NCBI RefSeq assembly: GCF_002264395.1
Contig: NZ_NFVA01000018.1
Location: 18,376 to 82,375, forward strand
DNA length: 64,000 bases
Direction: 5' to 3'
DNA from: Paenibacillus sp. VTT E-133291
GTDB taxonomy: Bacteria; Bacillota; Bacilli; Paenibacillales; Paenibacillaceae
A program made the translations under genes and the position numbers. The notes under the pieces were generated by a model. The model worked only from the letters and a program-made list of their open reading frames with translations. It was not told where the DNA came from and ran no database searches. How positions within the stretch are numbered: position 1 is the stretch's first letter; the number at the start of each line of letters is the position of its first letter. Of the stretch, positions 26,060-35,043 are shown in pieces.

Positions 26060-26811
26060 ATCTTGTACTTGTCGAGCTGGTCCAGGAAATTCTGTGATTT
26101 CAGCTTTAATCCAAGCTGCATATCCATAAAGGCTCGCATAATTTTTTTCAATTCATCTCGGCTGCTTTCTTTGACATCCACATTCCCTAATCTAGTTAGA
26201 TCAAGTCTGGCGAATAAGCGTAGCAACTTCAACGCACGAGCGGAGACCTCCATTGCTGGAGGATCATTATGTTTACAGCTGCGGCAGAGTGCTCCACCAA
26301 GGCGAGGGCTTATCAGCAATTGTTCATCAGGCTTTTCAGCTCCACATATCACACAGGTGTCGAACTCTGGACCATAACCGGCTGCTTGCAAAATCTTCAT
26401 TTCATAAACATTTATGATAACTCCAGGTTCCTTATCTTCTTCTAGTGCGTTCAAGCAGGCCGTAAGCTGGCGAAACCAGAAGCTTCCCGTCTCCTCATCA
26501 TGCAGGACTTTATCAAGCAGTTCACAAGCGTAAGATGCATAAGCAGCTTTGATCAAATCCTCACGTAGAGGGTGGTGAGACTTCGTGATTTCGCCGGAAT
26601 TCAGCGTCCCAAGTCCTCCGTTATTTCTAAAAAAAACAAATTCACCGACGGTGAACAATTGGATCAGTGCAGCATGGCGGCTTTTGACCTTCTTTGCGCC
26701 ACGCACCAGAACTCCTACTTTTCCCGCGTTCTCGGTGCAAAGCGTAATGATTGCGTTCCCCTCGCCGTAGTCCATGCTGCGGATGACGATCCCTTCCACC
26801 CTGTGTAGCAT
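26056..26811 (-). CDS. recO: DNA repair protein RecO
   Basis: A 251-residue protein that anneals strands and loads RecA with RecR. The N-terminal OB fold carries EGIVIRSMDYGEGN and a helical middle part follows. The zinc site is CVICG...CRSC near 145-172, as in Firmicute RecO. The ATG at 26811 after GGGGGA gives the same N-terminus as B. subtilis (ML-x-x-EGIV-R); the ATG at 26829 is less likely. It lies 36 bases after yqzL. Confidence 0.94.
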   Translation of the reverse strand: MLHRVEGIVIRSMDYGEGNAIITLCTENAGKVGVLVRGAKKVKSRHAALIQLFTVGEFVFFRNNGGLGTLNSGEITKSHHPLREDLIKAAYASYACELLDKVLHDEETGSFWFRQLTACLNALEEDKEPGVIINVYEMKILQAAGYGPEFDTCVICGAEKPDEQLLISPRLGGALCRSCKHNDPPAMEVSARALKLLRLFARLDLTRLGNVDVKESSRDELKKIMRAFMDMQLGLKLKSQNFLDQLDKYKI

Positions 26812-26847
26812 GCCTCTTCCCCCAACCATTCGGCAAGCAACCAGTCC

Positions 26848-26991
26848 TTATTGCGCTTCTTCATCACAGACCTTCTCTTCTTCCACTAGCTGTAATCCAC
26901 TGTCTTCAAGTGGATAGCCAGCTTCCTTGTATAGCAGGTAAGCATCGACGTCTCCTGTCATTGCAAAATACTTCCACGAAAAGTTTCGCAT
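26848..26991 (-). CDS. yqzL: YqzL family protein, 47 residues
   Basis: A short gene: 47 residues beginning MRNFSWKYFAMTGDVDAYLL and ending EEAQ. It matches the YqzL family (W-K-x-F-x-x-T-G-x-x-D-x-Y-L-L-x-K-E), which sits between era and recO in B. subtilis, the same place as here. GGATG lies 7 bases before the ATG. The function is unknown. Length, position and motif together support it as a real gene. Confidence 0.85.
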   Translation of the reverse strand: MRNFSWKYFAMTGDVDAYLLYKEAGYPLEDSGLQLVEEEKVCDEEAQ

Positions 26992-27103
26992 TCGTATTCA
27001 TCCTTTCTTGGGAAAGACGATGTCTCTTCAAGAATTAGGATGTGCGATGAGCCAGGTTCTATCCTTGCAATTCCTGCCAAACGAGGAAGAACGGATATAG
27101 ATC

Positions 27104-27997
27104 TTAAAGGTCTTTATGGAAGCCCAAATCCCGCAAAACGCGATCCTGATTGCGCCAGTCTTTTTTCACTTTTACCCATAGCTCCAGAAAAATCTTCGAA
27201 CCCAAAAGGTTCTCAATATCTGTCCGAGCACGTCTTCCAACCTCTTTCAGCAGCGCACCTTGCTTACCGATAATAATCCCCTTCTGAGAATCACGTTCAA
27301 CAAAAATAACGGCAGACACATGGACCACACCATTCGGCTCAACCCTCATATCTTCGATGGCCACGGCAATGGAATGCGGTACTTCTTCGCGCGTCAAATG
27401 CAGAATCTTCTCACGGATTAGCTCTGCGCACACAAATTGCTCAGGGTGATCCGTAATTTGATCTTCTGGGTAGTACTGCGGACCTTCCGGCAAGTACTTA
27501 GCGACTTGCTCTAACAGCGTGTTAACATTGCTTCCCATCTTAGCAGAAATTGGAATGATTTCTGCAAAGTTATGCAGCTTGTTATACTGAGCCATAAGTG
27601 GGAGCAAGGCTTCCGGCTCTATTTTATCGATCTTGTTGAGTACAAGAATAACTGGCGTCTTAAGTCCGTTTAATTGCTCAGCAATGTATCGGTCTCCACC
27701 GCCCAAACCATCTGCAGCATCCACAAGGAACAGCACAGCCTCAACTTCACCCAGCGTGCTCATTGCAGTTTGGTTCATGTAGTCGCCTAGCTTGGACTGT
27801 CTTTTATGAATACCTGGTGTGTCCAGGAACACGATTTGCGAATTATTCGTTGTATAGACCCCATGGATTTTGTTTCTAGTGGTCTGTGGCTTATCCGACA
27901 TGATTGCAATCTTCTGTCCAATAACCTGGTTCATGAGTGTCGATTTGCCTACGTTCGGTCTGCCGATAATTGCGACAAAGCCTGATTTGAATTTCAT
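27104..27997 (-). CDS. era: GTPase Era
   Basis: A 297-residue essential GTPase that binds the 3' end of 16S rRNA during 30S maturation. Visible are G1 GRPNVGKS (12-19), G3 DTPG (59-62), G4 NKID (121-124) and, in the last third, a KH domain with the [13 protein letters not shown] loop. AAGGAAG precedes the ATG. It is followed by yqzL and recO on the same strand with no terminator. Confidence 0.97.
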   Translation of the reverse strand: MKFKSGFVAIIGRPNVGKSTLMNQVIGQKIAIMSDKPQTTRNKIHGVYTTNNSQIVFLDTPGIHKRQSKLGDYMNQTAMSTLGEVEAVLFLVDAADGLGGGDRYIAEQLNGLKTPVILVLNKIDKIEPEALLPLMAQYNKLHNFAEIIPISAKMGSNVNTLLEQVAKYLPEGPQYYPEDQITDHPEQFVCAELIREKILHLTREEVPHSIAVAIEDMRVEPNGVVHVSAVIFVERDSQKGIIIGKQGALLKEVGRRARTDIENLLGSKIFLELWVKVKKDWRNQDRVLRDLGFHKDL

Positions 27998-28627
27998 ATT
28001 ATCTTCCTTCCATACTTTCCTTCTAGTTCAATCTTTTTCAATCATTCAATCTTTTTTTAAAGCTTTTCGATCCCCCTAAATCCCCCTTAGCCAAGGGGGA
28101 CCCCAAGGGCCCCGGCCCTCTGGACACCCGGAAATAGGCGTATCTGCAACGTTCGGCGGGATTAGAGGGACGGTTGTGCATGAGCGCTTTCGTCCCCTAT
28201 CGGGGACACGCTTCACTGTCGCTTATTCACACGGCTCGCTTGAAGCTCGCCGTGGTAAGCAAAACTACTGAAATGAGCGACTATAGGCAGGTTTACAATT
28301 TACATTGTGCTAGGAATCGCTGGCGGCTACGCCGCATCGCTTATAGATGTTACTCCTATAACACATAGTTTGCACCAGTTTAACCTAACTTGGAAGTGCT
28401 GGAACACTTTTAAGTGTATTTTGTACAACAAATTTGAGTTTGAGTTATGTTTTTGGCGTTTTAGTTGCATTCTGTGCAATTAAATACTGTCCAACAAGCC
28501 AAATTCGAATAAAAGCATAGATTTAGTTGTACATTCTGCAATTAAATTAAACTTAGTGCACAATTGTGGCAGTTCAATTGTACAAAATGCAACTAAATTA
28601 GCTTAATCCGCAATAACATGCTCCAAT
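27998..28627. other. 630-base gap between cdd and era filled with palindromic repeats
   Basis: Two different parts. 28070-28330 is GC-rich and holds the perfect hairpin TCCCCCTT-AGCC-AAGGGGGA (28081-28100), GGGCC palindromes and several short stems. 28380-28600 is AT-rich and holds three copies of a palindromic unit. A frame at 28174-28368 is open but has no binding site and no recognisable protein. I see no RNA family or transposase. The gap separates cdd from era, which are adjacent in B. subtilis. Confidence 0.6.
28460..28597. repeat. Three copies of a TTTAGTTGCA...TGCAATTAAA palindromic unit
   Basis: Copies at 28460-28485, 28522-28547 and, inverted, 28575-28597. Each is itself an imperfect palindrome (TTTA-TTGCA arms around 5-6 bases), so RNA from either strand would fold into hairpins. 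Copies 1 and 2 differ by small indels; copy 3 is the reverse complement. They resemble REP-type intergenic repeats. Confidence 0.7.
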
Positions 28628-29047
28628 TTATTCCGGAGCTTGTCCTTGCTTCAGATCGACAGGACCAAAAGCGCCCGGGAGTAATTCTCCCACCGTGGTC
28701 TCAACAATATCGCCTTTCATGTTTCCAAGGATAACCTTCATGTCTGGTGAACACAACTCAATCAGAACTTGGCGGCATACACCACAAGGAGATACGGGGC
28801 CATCGGAATCGGCAACAACGGCAATTGCCTTGAAAGAACCGATAGCATGACCGTCGGCGATGGCACGGAATAAAGCGGTTCGCTCCGCACAGTTGGTTGG
28901 ACCAAAAGCAGCATTTTCTACATTACATCCGTGATGAATATGACCATCCTGATCAAGGAGGGCGGCTCCAACTCCGAATCGGGAGTAAGGAATATATGCC
29001 TTAGCACGTGCTTTAATCGCTTCTTGCATAAGAAGAGTGGAATCCAT
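28628..29047 (-). CDS. cdd: Cytidine deaminase
   Basis: A 139-residue enzyme that deaminates cytidine and deoxycytidine for pyrimidine salvage. The tetrameric zinc form is indicated by the first Cys and the catalytic Glu in CAERTA (about 53-58) and PCGVCRQ (about 86-92), giving three Cys ligands. The N-x-E-N-A-A element binds the ribose. AGGAGG is 8 bases upstream of the ATG. Tandem repeats lie directly upstream and may structure the leader. Confidence 0.95.
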   Translation of the reverse strand: MDSTLLMQEAIKARAKAYIPYSRFGVGAALLDQDGHIHHGCNVENAAFGPTNCAERTALFRAIADGHAIGSFKAIAVVADSDGPVSPCGVCRQVLIELCSPDMKVILGNMKGDIVETTVGELLPGAFGPVDLKQGQAPE

Positions 29048-29063
29048 ATTGGGGTCCTCCTAA

Positions 29064-29187
29064 AGTTTTGTTTAGCGTTACATCATGGAATTACTTCATA
29101 CAAAACTCACTTCGAGAGCATCCACTTAGTTTTGTTAGCGTCTCAACCTGGAATTACTTCGTACAAAACTCGCTTCCTAAACATCCA
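29064..29187. repeat. Tandem duplication of a 64-base unit in the cdd leader
   Basis: Unit 1 is 29064-29127 and unit 2 is 29128-29187. They share AGTTTTGTT-AGCGT, TGGAATTACTTC, TACAAAACTC and CTTC...ACATCCA or GCATCCA. Each has GTTTTGT and ACAAAAC arms that form a hairpin with a loop of about 28 bases. The units lie directly upstream of the cdd ribosome binding site. Confidence 0.75.
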
Positions 29188-29196
29188 GTAACCAAA

Positions 29197-29227
29197 GAGG
29201 CGGAATCGCAAAACGCGGGTCCGCCTC
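29197..29227 (-). terminator. Possible terminator after dgkA
   Basis: GAGGCGGA (29197-29204) and TCCGCCTC (29220-29227) form a perfect 8-bp GC-rich stem. The following T run on the minus strand is weak (TTTGGTT), so efficiency is uncertain. Confidence 0.5.
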
Positions 29228-29252
29228 TCCCCTAAATTGAATTGTAACCTGA

Positions 29253-29648
29253 TTATGACATAAGTCCGCTAATCCAGTCCATCACCGGGTGGTAAAAAAC
29301 ATAGACCCCGACTAAGACAGCAAACACCGCCGTAAGAAGCACAGCTCCTGCGGCGGTATCTTTTGCTCTCTTAGCCAGCGGATGAATCTCCGGCGAGATC
29401 AGGTCTACCGTCGCCTCGATTGCCGTATTGAGCAGCTCGGCAGTTAAGACAAGCGTAATGGAGAAGAGCAGCAGCATCCAACTGGCCAGAGGAAGTCTGA
29501 ACACGGCAGCGGCAACAAGTACAACCACAGCCAAACAGCAATGCACCTTCATGTTAAGCTCCGATTTGAATGCCGACACGATGCCTTGCGATGCAAACCG
29601 AAAAGAGTGCCAGAACTTCTTGTGTCCTACCGCCGTGTTCTTCACCAT
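29253..29648 (-). CDS. dgkA: Diacylglycerol/undecaprenol kinase
   Basis: A 131-residue membrane kinase with three membrane segments (about 37-53, 58-75 and 104-124). The family motif ELLNTAIEATVDL (about 71-83) is followed by AKRAKDTAAGAV (about 92-103). Gram-positive members phosphorylate undecaprenol for the lipid carrier pool. Its ATG shares a base with the ybeY stop (TAATG), so the two are translationally coupled. The basic N-terminal segment is cytoplasmic. Confidence 0.92.
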   Translation of the reverse strand: MVKNTAVGHKKFWHSFRFASQGIVSAFKSELNMKVHCCLAVVVLVAAAVFRLPLASWMLLLFSITLVLTAELLNTAIEATVDLISPEIHPLAKRAKDTAAGAVLLTAVFAVLVGVYVFYHPVMDWISGLMS

Positions 29649-30145
29649 TAGCGAGTCAACCCAACCTGAGCTAGTACCTTCTCTTGTTTAGACATCATCT
29701 CTGCCTCTGAAGCTTCATCCTGATGATCATATCCTAACAAATGCAGAAATCCGTGCACAAAGAGGAAACCAAGCTCACGCTCCAGCGAATGACCATATTC
29801 CTGCGCTTGCTCCTGAGCACGAGTTACGGAAATGATGATATCTCCCAGTACATCCGGAACATCTTCCAGTGCTTCGCCCTCTTCTACTTCGTATATAATG
29901 TCCAGCTCGTCCTCTCCGCTTTCATTCATCGCAAAAGAAAGTACGTCCGTCGGACGGTCAATTCCCCGGTACTCCAAGTTCAACTCATGAATACGAGTGT
30001 TATCGACAAAAGTAAGCGCAACCTCCCCCTGATCGATCTCTTCCGCTTCACCTGCTTTTTTCAAAATACTCTCCAGCAGTGCGATGAGATCGTCCTTTAT
30101 CTCGTATTCTTCTTGCTCGTTATCCCAAACGATCTCTAAACTCAT
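29648..30145 (-). CDS. ybeY: Endoribonuclease YbeY (16S rRNA 3' end maturation)
   Basis: A 165-residue metal-dependent RNase. The zinc motif is HGFLHLLGYDH (about 131-141), i.e. H-x3-H-x5-H. It acts in 16S rRNA 3' processing and ribosome quality control, near Era, which binds the same rRNA end and is encoded further along this strand. The ATG overlaps the pgpH stop by 4 bases (ATGA). Confidence 0.95.
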   Translation of the reverse strand: MSLEIVWDNEQEEYEIKDDLIALLESILKKAGEAEEIDQGEVALTFVDNTRIHELNLEYRGIDRPTDVLSFAMNESGEDELDIIYEVEEGEALEDVPDVLGDIIISVTRAQEQAQEYGHSLERELGFLFVHGFLHLLGYDHQDEASEAEMMSKQEKVLAQVGLTR

Positions 30146-32397
30146 GGGTTAGCTGCCCCTTCCTCTTTTTTCGGCTTACGCACATCTTCTGGGTATTCGA
30201 TCCGTGAATGAAAAATCCCCATGACCGTTTCTTTCAGCGTCCGTGCAATAATGTCCAATTCTTTAATCGTTAAATCACATTCGTCAAACTGATGATCATC
30301 CAGTCGACTTTTAATAATTTTCTCAATCATCGTTTCCACCTGAAGGACGGTTGGTTTGCGTAAGGATCGTACCGCAGCTTCAACACTGTCGGCGATTCCT
30401 ACAACAGCCGATTCCTTCGACTGAGCTTTCGGGCCAGGATAACGGAAATCTTCCTCGGTAAAATCAGGCTCAACACCTTTTTCTTCCGCCAGCTTCAGAG
30501 CCTTATGGTAAAAATAATGCAGGAACGTAGTGCCATGATGCTGCTCAGCAATATCACGAATCGGTTTGGGCAGCTTATATTCCCGTTGCATTTCCACCCC
30601 ATCGCGGGCGTGAGCTACAATGATAGATTTACTAAGCTTCGGTTCAATAGAGTCATGCGGGTTTTCCATATTATTCTGATTCTCAATAAAATAAAACGGA
30701 CGTTTTGTTTTGCCTATATCATGATAATACGACCCCACACGGCACAATAGGCCATCTGCTCCAATCGCTTCTGCGGCCGCTTCTGACAGGTTACCTACCA
30801 TGACGCTATGGTGATAGGTTCCTGGTGTTTCCGTAAGAAGCTTGCGCAATAAGGGATGGTTCGGATTAGACAACTCTACCAGCTTCAGGGCAGATAGAAT
30901 ACCAAAGGTAGCTTCAAAGAAAGGCATCAGACCAATCACAAGCACTGCGGTCAAAAGTCCGCTCGCAAAAGCAAAACCAACGGCATACAGCGTGCTTACA
31001 TCTTTCCATTCACCACCAGCTAAGAGGGTCAGCATAAAGACGGTCACACAGCCAAAAAGGGATACCATAATCCCGCCTTTTAATAATGTGGAACGCTGGC
31101 CTGCACGATGAGTGGCAAAAATAGCTACATAACAAACAACAATTGAAAAGAAGCCAAAGGTAAAATCAAACACCGAATTCTGCTGAACATTCAAAATGAT
31201 ACTGGCAAGTATACTGATCAGGATAGAACAGAAATATGCTAATGTCATATCCAGAAGCATGGTAATCAGCATAGCACCAATGGCTACTGGAGCCAGATAC
31301 CCGAGATAGGAATGGACATCCGTCTGCAAAATTGCGGTCAACCGCATGGAAATGATCGTAATAACAAACACAAGCACCAGCATTAATAACTGGGAATTGT
31401 TATACTTGAAGCCCGCGGTTCCACCCGAGTAACGGATAAACACCATCAGACCCGCAGATAGCATGGTAGAAAGTAATAGTAATCCAACTTGAGGCCAATA
31501 GTTGACCTCATTACTTAGCAGGCCATTCTCATCCAAAAGGGCGTAGAGCTCAGGGGTGATTTTTTGGCCTTTAGCGACGAGGACGTCGCCTTGCTCAATA
31601 AACACATCAGGTGTGTTCTCACGAGCCTGCACCTTTGCTTCCTTCGTTGCATCTTCGTCATAGAACTTATTGCTAGTAATAACAAGCCGGACTAACTCCT
31701 GCACAACCTCACGCGCCGTGCGCTGACTCAGAGAGCTGATACTGACCTGCTCCGCCACTTTGGCGCGCGCAGTCTGGGCATCCGTGATTTGATCGTTCAT
31801 CAGCCTAGTCACAATATCACGAGCGACAGGCTTCATTTCGATAATGTCCTGAGAGGTCAGTCGCGGAATCTTAATGTAAGTTTCATCTGGAATGACATAG
31901 GTCTGCTCTTTTATGACAGATTGCATTTCCTCCAAAAGATGATCGGAATAAGTGCCTCCGCCCCGATTGGAGGCTATGAAATTCAAAATAAAGTCATTGG
32001 CTCTCTGTGGGATCTCATCACGATAAATCTCAGTCTTATCGCTTTGTGAAATCAAATCATCCTGATTCAGGCGATCAATCCGGTCCAGCAGCGATGTCAC
32101 GAGATTATCAGCCCTCATCGGGATAATTTTATACTTAGGAGATACACCTTCGGCCGCTTCTTCCGCCGCCTTTAGTGTTGCCTTCTTGTCCAAAATTTGC
32201 TTGGGCGCTGTAATCTCCTTCGCGCTGAGCGTATTCTCTTTAATATCGTACCGCTTAGGCAGTAGATCGGGCGACAGACTAAAGTAGAACACAAGTCCGA
32301 GTAACAGGAAAAGAGCATAGCGTGTCGCCGCGCTATACTTCCATCCGTTGTTCGTATATACAAATCCGCTTAATTTAGATGGTTGCTTTGAAGCCAT
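30142..32397 (-). CDS. pgpH: Cyclic di-AMP phosphodiesterase PgpH (7TM-HD)
   Basis: A 751-residue membrane protein. An N-terminal segment at about 26-42, a large extracytoplasmic 7TMR-HDED domain (about 45-300), seven membrane segments (about 303-495) and a cytoplasmic HD domain with HH at 529-530, HD at 559-560 (YYHDIGK) and H-x-x-G-V-E motifs further on. PgpH hydrolyses c-di-AMP to pApA. AAAGGGG lies upstream. It is flanked by phoH and ybeY, as in the Bacillus yqf operon. Confidence 0.94.
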   Translation of the reverse strand: MASKQPSKLSGFVYTNNGWKYSAATRYALFLLLGLVFYFSLSPDLLPKRYDIKENTLSAKEITAPKQILDKKATLKAAEEAAEGVSPKYKIIPMRADNLVTSLLDRIDRLNQDDLISQSDKTEIYRDEIPQRANDFILNFIASNRGGGTYSDHLLEEMQSVIKEQTYVIPDETYIKIPRLTSQDIIEMKPVARDIVTRLMNDQITDAQTARAKVAEQVSISSLSQRTAREVVQELVRLVITSNKFYDEDATKEAKVQARENTPDVFIEQGDVLVAKGQKITPELYALLDENGLLSNEVNYWPQVGLLLLSTMLSAGLMVFIRYSGGTAGFKYNNSQLLMLVLVFVITIISMRLTAILQTDVHSYLGYLAPVAIGAMLITMLLDMTLAYFCSILISILASIILNVQQNSVFDFTFGFFSIVVCYVAIFATHRAGQRSTLLKGGIMVSLFGCVTVFMLTLLAGGEWKDVSTLYAVGFAFASGLLTAVLVIGLMPFFEATFGILSALKLVELSNPNHPLLRKLLTETPGTYHHSVMVGNLSEAAAEAIGADGLLCRVGSYYHDIGKTKRPFYFIENQNNMENPHDSIEPKLSKSIIVAHARDGVEMQREYKLPKPIRDIAEQHHGTTFLHYFYHKALKLAEEKGVEPDFTEEDFRYPGPKAQSKESAVVGIADSVEAAVRSLRKPTVLQVETMIEKIIKSRLDDHQFDECDLTIKELDIIARTLKETVMGIFHSRIEYPEDVRKPKKEEGAANP

Positions 32398-32411
32398 GAA
32401 GACAATCCCCT

Positions 32412-33383
32412 TTATTGGAGGTTTTCGGCAGAGCGGTCATAGGCAACGATAATTTTCTGCACCAGGGAATGCCGTACTACATCCTGCTCCGCAAAATAAA
32501 CAAAACCGAGTTCTTCTATGCCGGATAAAATCGCTTTAGCCTCAATTAAACCGGATTTCTTGCCGCGAGGCAGGTCAATCTGGGTAACGTCACCCGTAAT
32601 CACCATTTTGGACCCGAAGCCGAGTCGAGTCAAAAACATTTTCATTTGCTCAGGCGTTGTATTCTGGGCTTCATCCAAAATAATAAATGAATCATCCAAC
32701 GTACGACCACGCATATAAGCGAGCGGAGCAATTTCAATCAATCCCCGTTCAAGCGCCTTAGCCACCTGATCGGGCCCCATAACGTCGTATAAGGCATCAT
32801 ATAACGGACGGAGGTATGGATCTACCTTTTCTTGCAAATCCCCTGGGAGGAACCCTAGACTCTCTCCTGCTTCTACTGCTGGGCGCGTAAGAATGATACG
32901 CTTAACAGAACCTTCTTTTAGTGCCGTAACTGCAAGCACTACCGCCAGGTAGGTCTTACCCGTTCCTGCAGGACCGATTCCGAATACAATATCACGCTTC
33001 TTGATCGTTGTCACATAATGTTTCTGGCCAATCGTTTTGACACGGATAGGCTTTCCACGAAAAGTTGTTGTAATTTCTCCCTTGAACAAATCGAGCAATT
33101 GATCGACTCGAAAGTCTTTCGCCAGCTCCACAGCGTACTGCACATCACGTTCAGTAAGTATGTAACCGCTCCGAATGAGGGACAGCAACACATTAAACAA
33201 TTGTCCCAGCATGTCTACTTCCCGCTCCGCACCACGTATCGTTAATTCTGCTTCACGGGAATCAATAATAGCAGGAATTTCACTCTCGATGATTTTTAGG
33301 AATCCATCTTGCGGGCCGAACAACGATTGCGCTTCTCCCGCATTTTGCAAAGTAATACGAATGCTTGCAGTCTGTTCTGACAA
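32412..33383 (-). CDS. phoH: PhoH family ATPase
   Basis: A 323-residue protein. The N-terminal KH-like part (1-110) is followed by the PhoH ATPase with Walker A GPAGTGKT (137-144) and Walker B I-I-L-D-E-A-Q (about 233-239). PhoH and YbeY are commonly linked in rRNA processing, and PhoH relatives are RNA helicases/RNases; the exact role here is inferred from context. It starts at TTG 33383 after GAGG. The gap to pgpH is 14 bases. Confidence 0.93.
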   Translation of the reverse strand: MSEQTASIRITLQNAGEAQSLFGPQDGFLKIIESEIPAIIDSREAELTIRGAEREVDMLGQLFNVLLSLIRSGYILTERDVQYAVELAKDFRVDQLLDLFKGEITTTFRGKPIRVKTIGQKHYVTTIKKRDIVFGIGPAGTGKTYLAVVLAVTALKEGSVKRIILTRPAVEAGESLGFLPGDLQEKVDPYLRPLYDALYDVMGPDQVAKALERGLIEIAPLAYMRGRTLDDSFIILDEAQNTTPEQMKMFLTRLGFGSKMVITGDVTQIDLPRGKKSGLIEAKAILSGIEELGFVYFAEQDVVRHSLVQKIIVAYDRSAENLQ

Positions 33384-33398
33384 GTAGCCTCATTCTCC

Positions 33399-34580
33399 TC
33401 AATTGTTTACTATTGGCAGTTCTTCGGAAATTTTCTCTTCTACTTCAAAGATCACTTTCATATAAACTTTACCATTCTCTTTCTTCTCATGCAAAACTTT
33501 TTGACTTTTGATGACGCTATCAACGCCATAACGCGCCAAAATATCATTCTTCGCTCGCTCTATTCCCTTTTCAAATCCAGCCTCTGGAGTTAATGTCTCA
33601 CTTGTTTCACTAATCTCCATTTCTTTCTCAGTCATTAGGCCCAGCGGCAGCTTAAAGGACCGCCAGGATAGCGGATCGTGCTCAATAAGCGTTCGTGATT
33701 TCTCAAAAGGAGAATCGCCATAACCCCATAGCTGGATAGCCCATTTGCCAAGCACCAGATAGGTTCGATCCTTACGATCCCCTGTATATGAGCTATTTGT
33801 TGTTGTAAGAGGCACCTCTATATTGTATTCATGCCACACTAGACCCTTAACTTCACCTTTAGCCACCACGTACTGTACATTCTCTTCGTCGCCTAAAGCA
33901 CCCGAAATCAGGATATCCCCTTTTTTGACCCGTGAGTTACGCGCTACAACCGGTCTGCCCTGCTCCGCATATATTTCAGTTACCACCGCATCTGTTCTGC
34001 TAATCAAATGCCGCTGGCTAAGAAGAGGTTTAATATCCGGCTGTTTAGATTCTACCACCTGAATTTTAATGCTCGTCCCCGTCCGCTGCACCCCTATCCA
34101 TGAAACGCCGGGTAATTGGGCTAGGAGCCCCTTAGAGAGCTTGTCCGGCTCATCCAGACGCCATATCCATTGAAAAGGATACACCCCCTCCTGACGAGCA
34201 GCTGCCAATATATCCTCAGAAGCAATTTTTTCATTCCCCTCGACTCTAATGCTCCATACCATCGTGGATAACATAAAGAGCATAATCCCGAATACCAATA
34301 TTCCCATGCCAAAAAATTTACGTTTCCAAAGCCGCGCCATCAAAAAAGGCAGTCCGCTTCTTCCTGTAACGTGCATCCGACAGCCTGTCTTCTTTAAAAT
34401 CGGACGGAGGACATAAAAATCATTCAGAAGCAGCTTAAGGGAAGCGCCGCCCTCAGCGGGCCTCACATCCCAAATCACTATACCTGCTTCAGAAATGACA
34501 TTAATGAATCTCTCCACCTGAGGCCCCGTTACATGCAGTGTAACGGATCCCCGCAGTGATGAAAGAGGTGGTTCCTTCAT
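33399..34580 (-). CDS. yqfD: Sporulation protein YqfD
   Basis: A 393-residue membrane protein: a cytoplasmic N-terminal part (1-90), one membrane segment (about 92-112, followed by W-S-I-R-V-E-G) and a large extracytoplasmic region containing a POTRA-like domain and the V-E-S-K-Q-P-D segment. It is a SpoIV-stage protein conserved in endospore formers. The ATG overlaps the yqfC stop by 4 bases, after GAGGGG. Presence supports a spore-forming host. Confidence 0.9.
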   Translation of the reverse strand: MKEPPLSSLRGSVTLHVTGPQVERFINVISEAGIVIWDVRPAEGGASLKLLLNDFYVLRPILKKTGCRMHVTGRSGLPFLMARLWKRKFFGMGILVFGIMLFMLSTMVWSIRVEGNEKIASEDILAAARQEGVYPFQWIWRLDEPDKLSKGLLAQLPGVSWIGVQRTGTSIKIQVVESKQPDIKPLLSQRHLISRTDAVVTEIYAEQGRPVVARNSRVKKGDILISGALGDEENVQYVVAKGEVKGLVWHEYNIEVPLTTTNSSYTGDRKDRTYLVLGKWAIQLWGYGDSPFEKSRTLIEHDPLSWRSFKLPLGLMTEKEMEISETSETLTPEAGFEKGIERAKNDILARYGVDSVIKSQKVLHEKKENGKVYMKVIFEVEEKISEELPIVNN

Positions 34581-34870
34581 GATTTCCCCTCGCTTTCTTT
34601 ATATCTGATCTCTCCGATAATGCCTTCTACCGCCAGCTCCTGGCCAAGAATATTGCGAATGACAAGATCCTCGCCCGTGATTTCAAGCGATCCATTAGCT
34701 AACGCGAGCTTAAGCTGGCCTGAGGAAAAATGCAGCACGCCGCGATGATTCTCGATATACAGTTCTTTATTGCCGATCAGGGTGATCCGGGGCATTTCCT
34801 GTAGTAAGTCCTGTGGTAAATCGAGCACCCCGTTTGTCCATCCCCGCAGCCTGCGGCCAATACGGGTCAT
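34577..34870 (-). CDS. yqfC: Sporulation protein YqfC
   Basis: A 97-residue YabP/YqfC-family protein with the domain's short beta-rich pattern (L-P-x-D-L-L, I-T-L-I-G-N-K-E-L-Y-I-E-N-H-R-G-V). YqfC and YqfD are expressed in the mother cell in Bacillus. The start is the ATG at 34870 after GGGGGAA; the 34 extra codons upstream overlap a terminator and are not plausible. Confidence 0.85.
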   Translation of the reverse strand: MTRIGRRLRGWTNGVLDLPQDLLQEMPRITLIGNKELYIENHRGVLHFSSGQLKLALANGSLEITGEDLVIRNILGQELAVEGIIGEIRYKESEGKS

Positions 34871-34973
34871 AAGTAGACGTTCCCCCTTCCTGCCTTCTGT
34901 ACACCTTATGCGGCAACGCTTTTGTTTATGAGAAGAAGTAATAAAGGAGCAGCATTCAGGTATAAAAAACATA

Positions 34974-35020
34974 AAAAAAGCCTCAGCTTTCCTATCGTTA
35001 AGATAAGAAAACTAAGGCTT
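34974..35020 (-). terminator. Terminator after the 183-residue protein gene
   Basis: AAGCCTTAGTTTTCTTATC (35020-35002) pairs with GATAGGAAAGCTGAGGCTT (34997-34979) with few mismatches. T7 follows on the minus strand. It separates floA and its neighbour from yqfC. Confidence 0.88.
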
Positions 35021-35043
35021 AAAATTGTTACTTTGACCGAAAA

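Noticed and set aside
28174..28368. 64-residue open frame in the cdd-era gap
   Set aside because: No binding site, odd Arg/His/Tyr composition, and it overlaps palindromic GC-rich repeats; probably not translated.
28460..28597. Possible small CRISPR array
   Set aside because: Units are palindromic, differ in orientation and spacing, and no cas gene is near.
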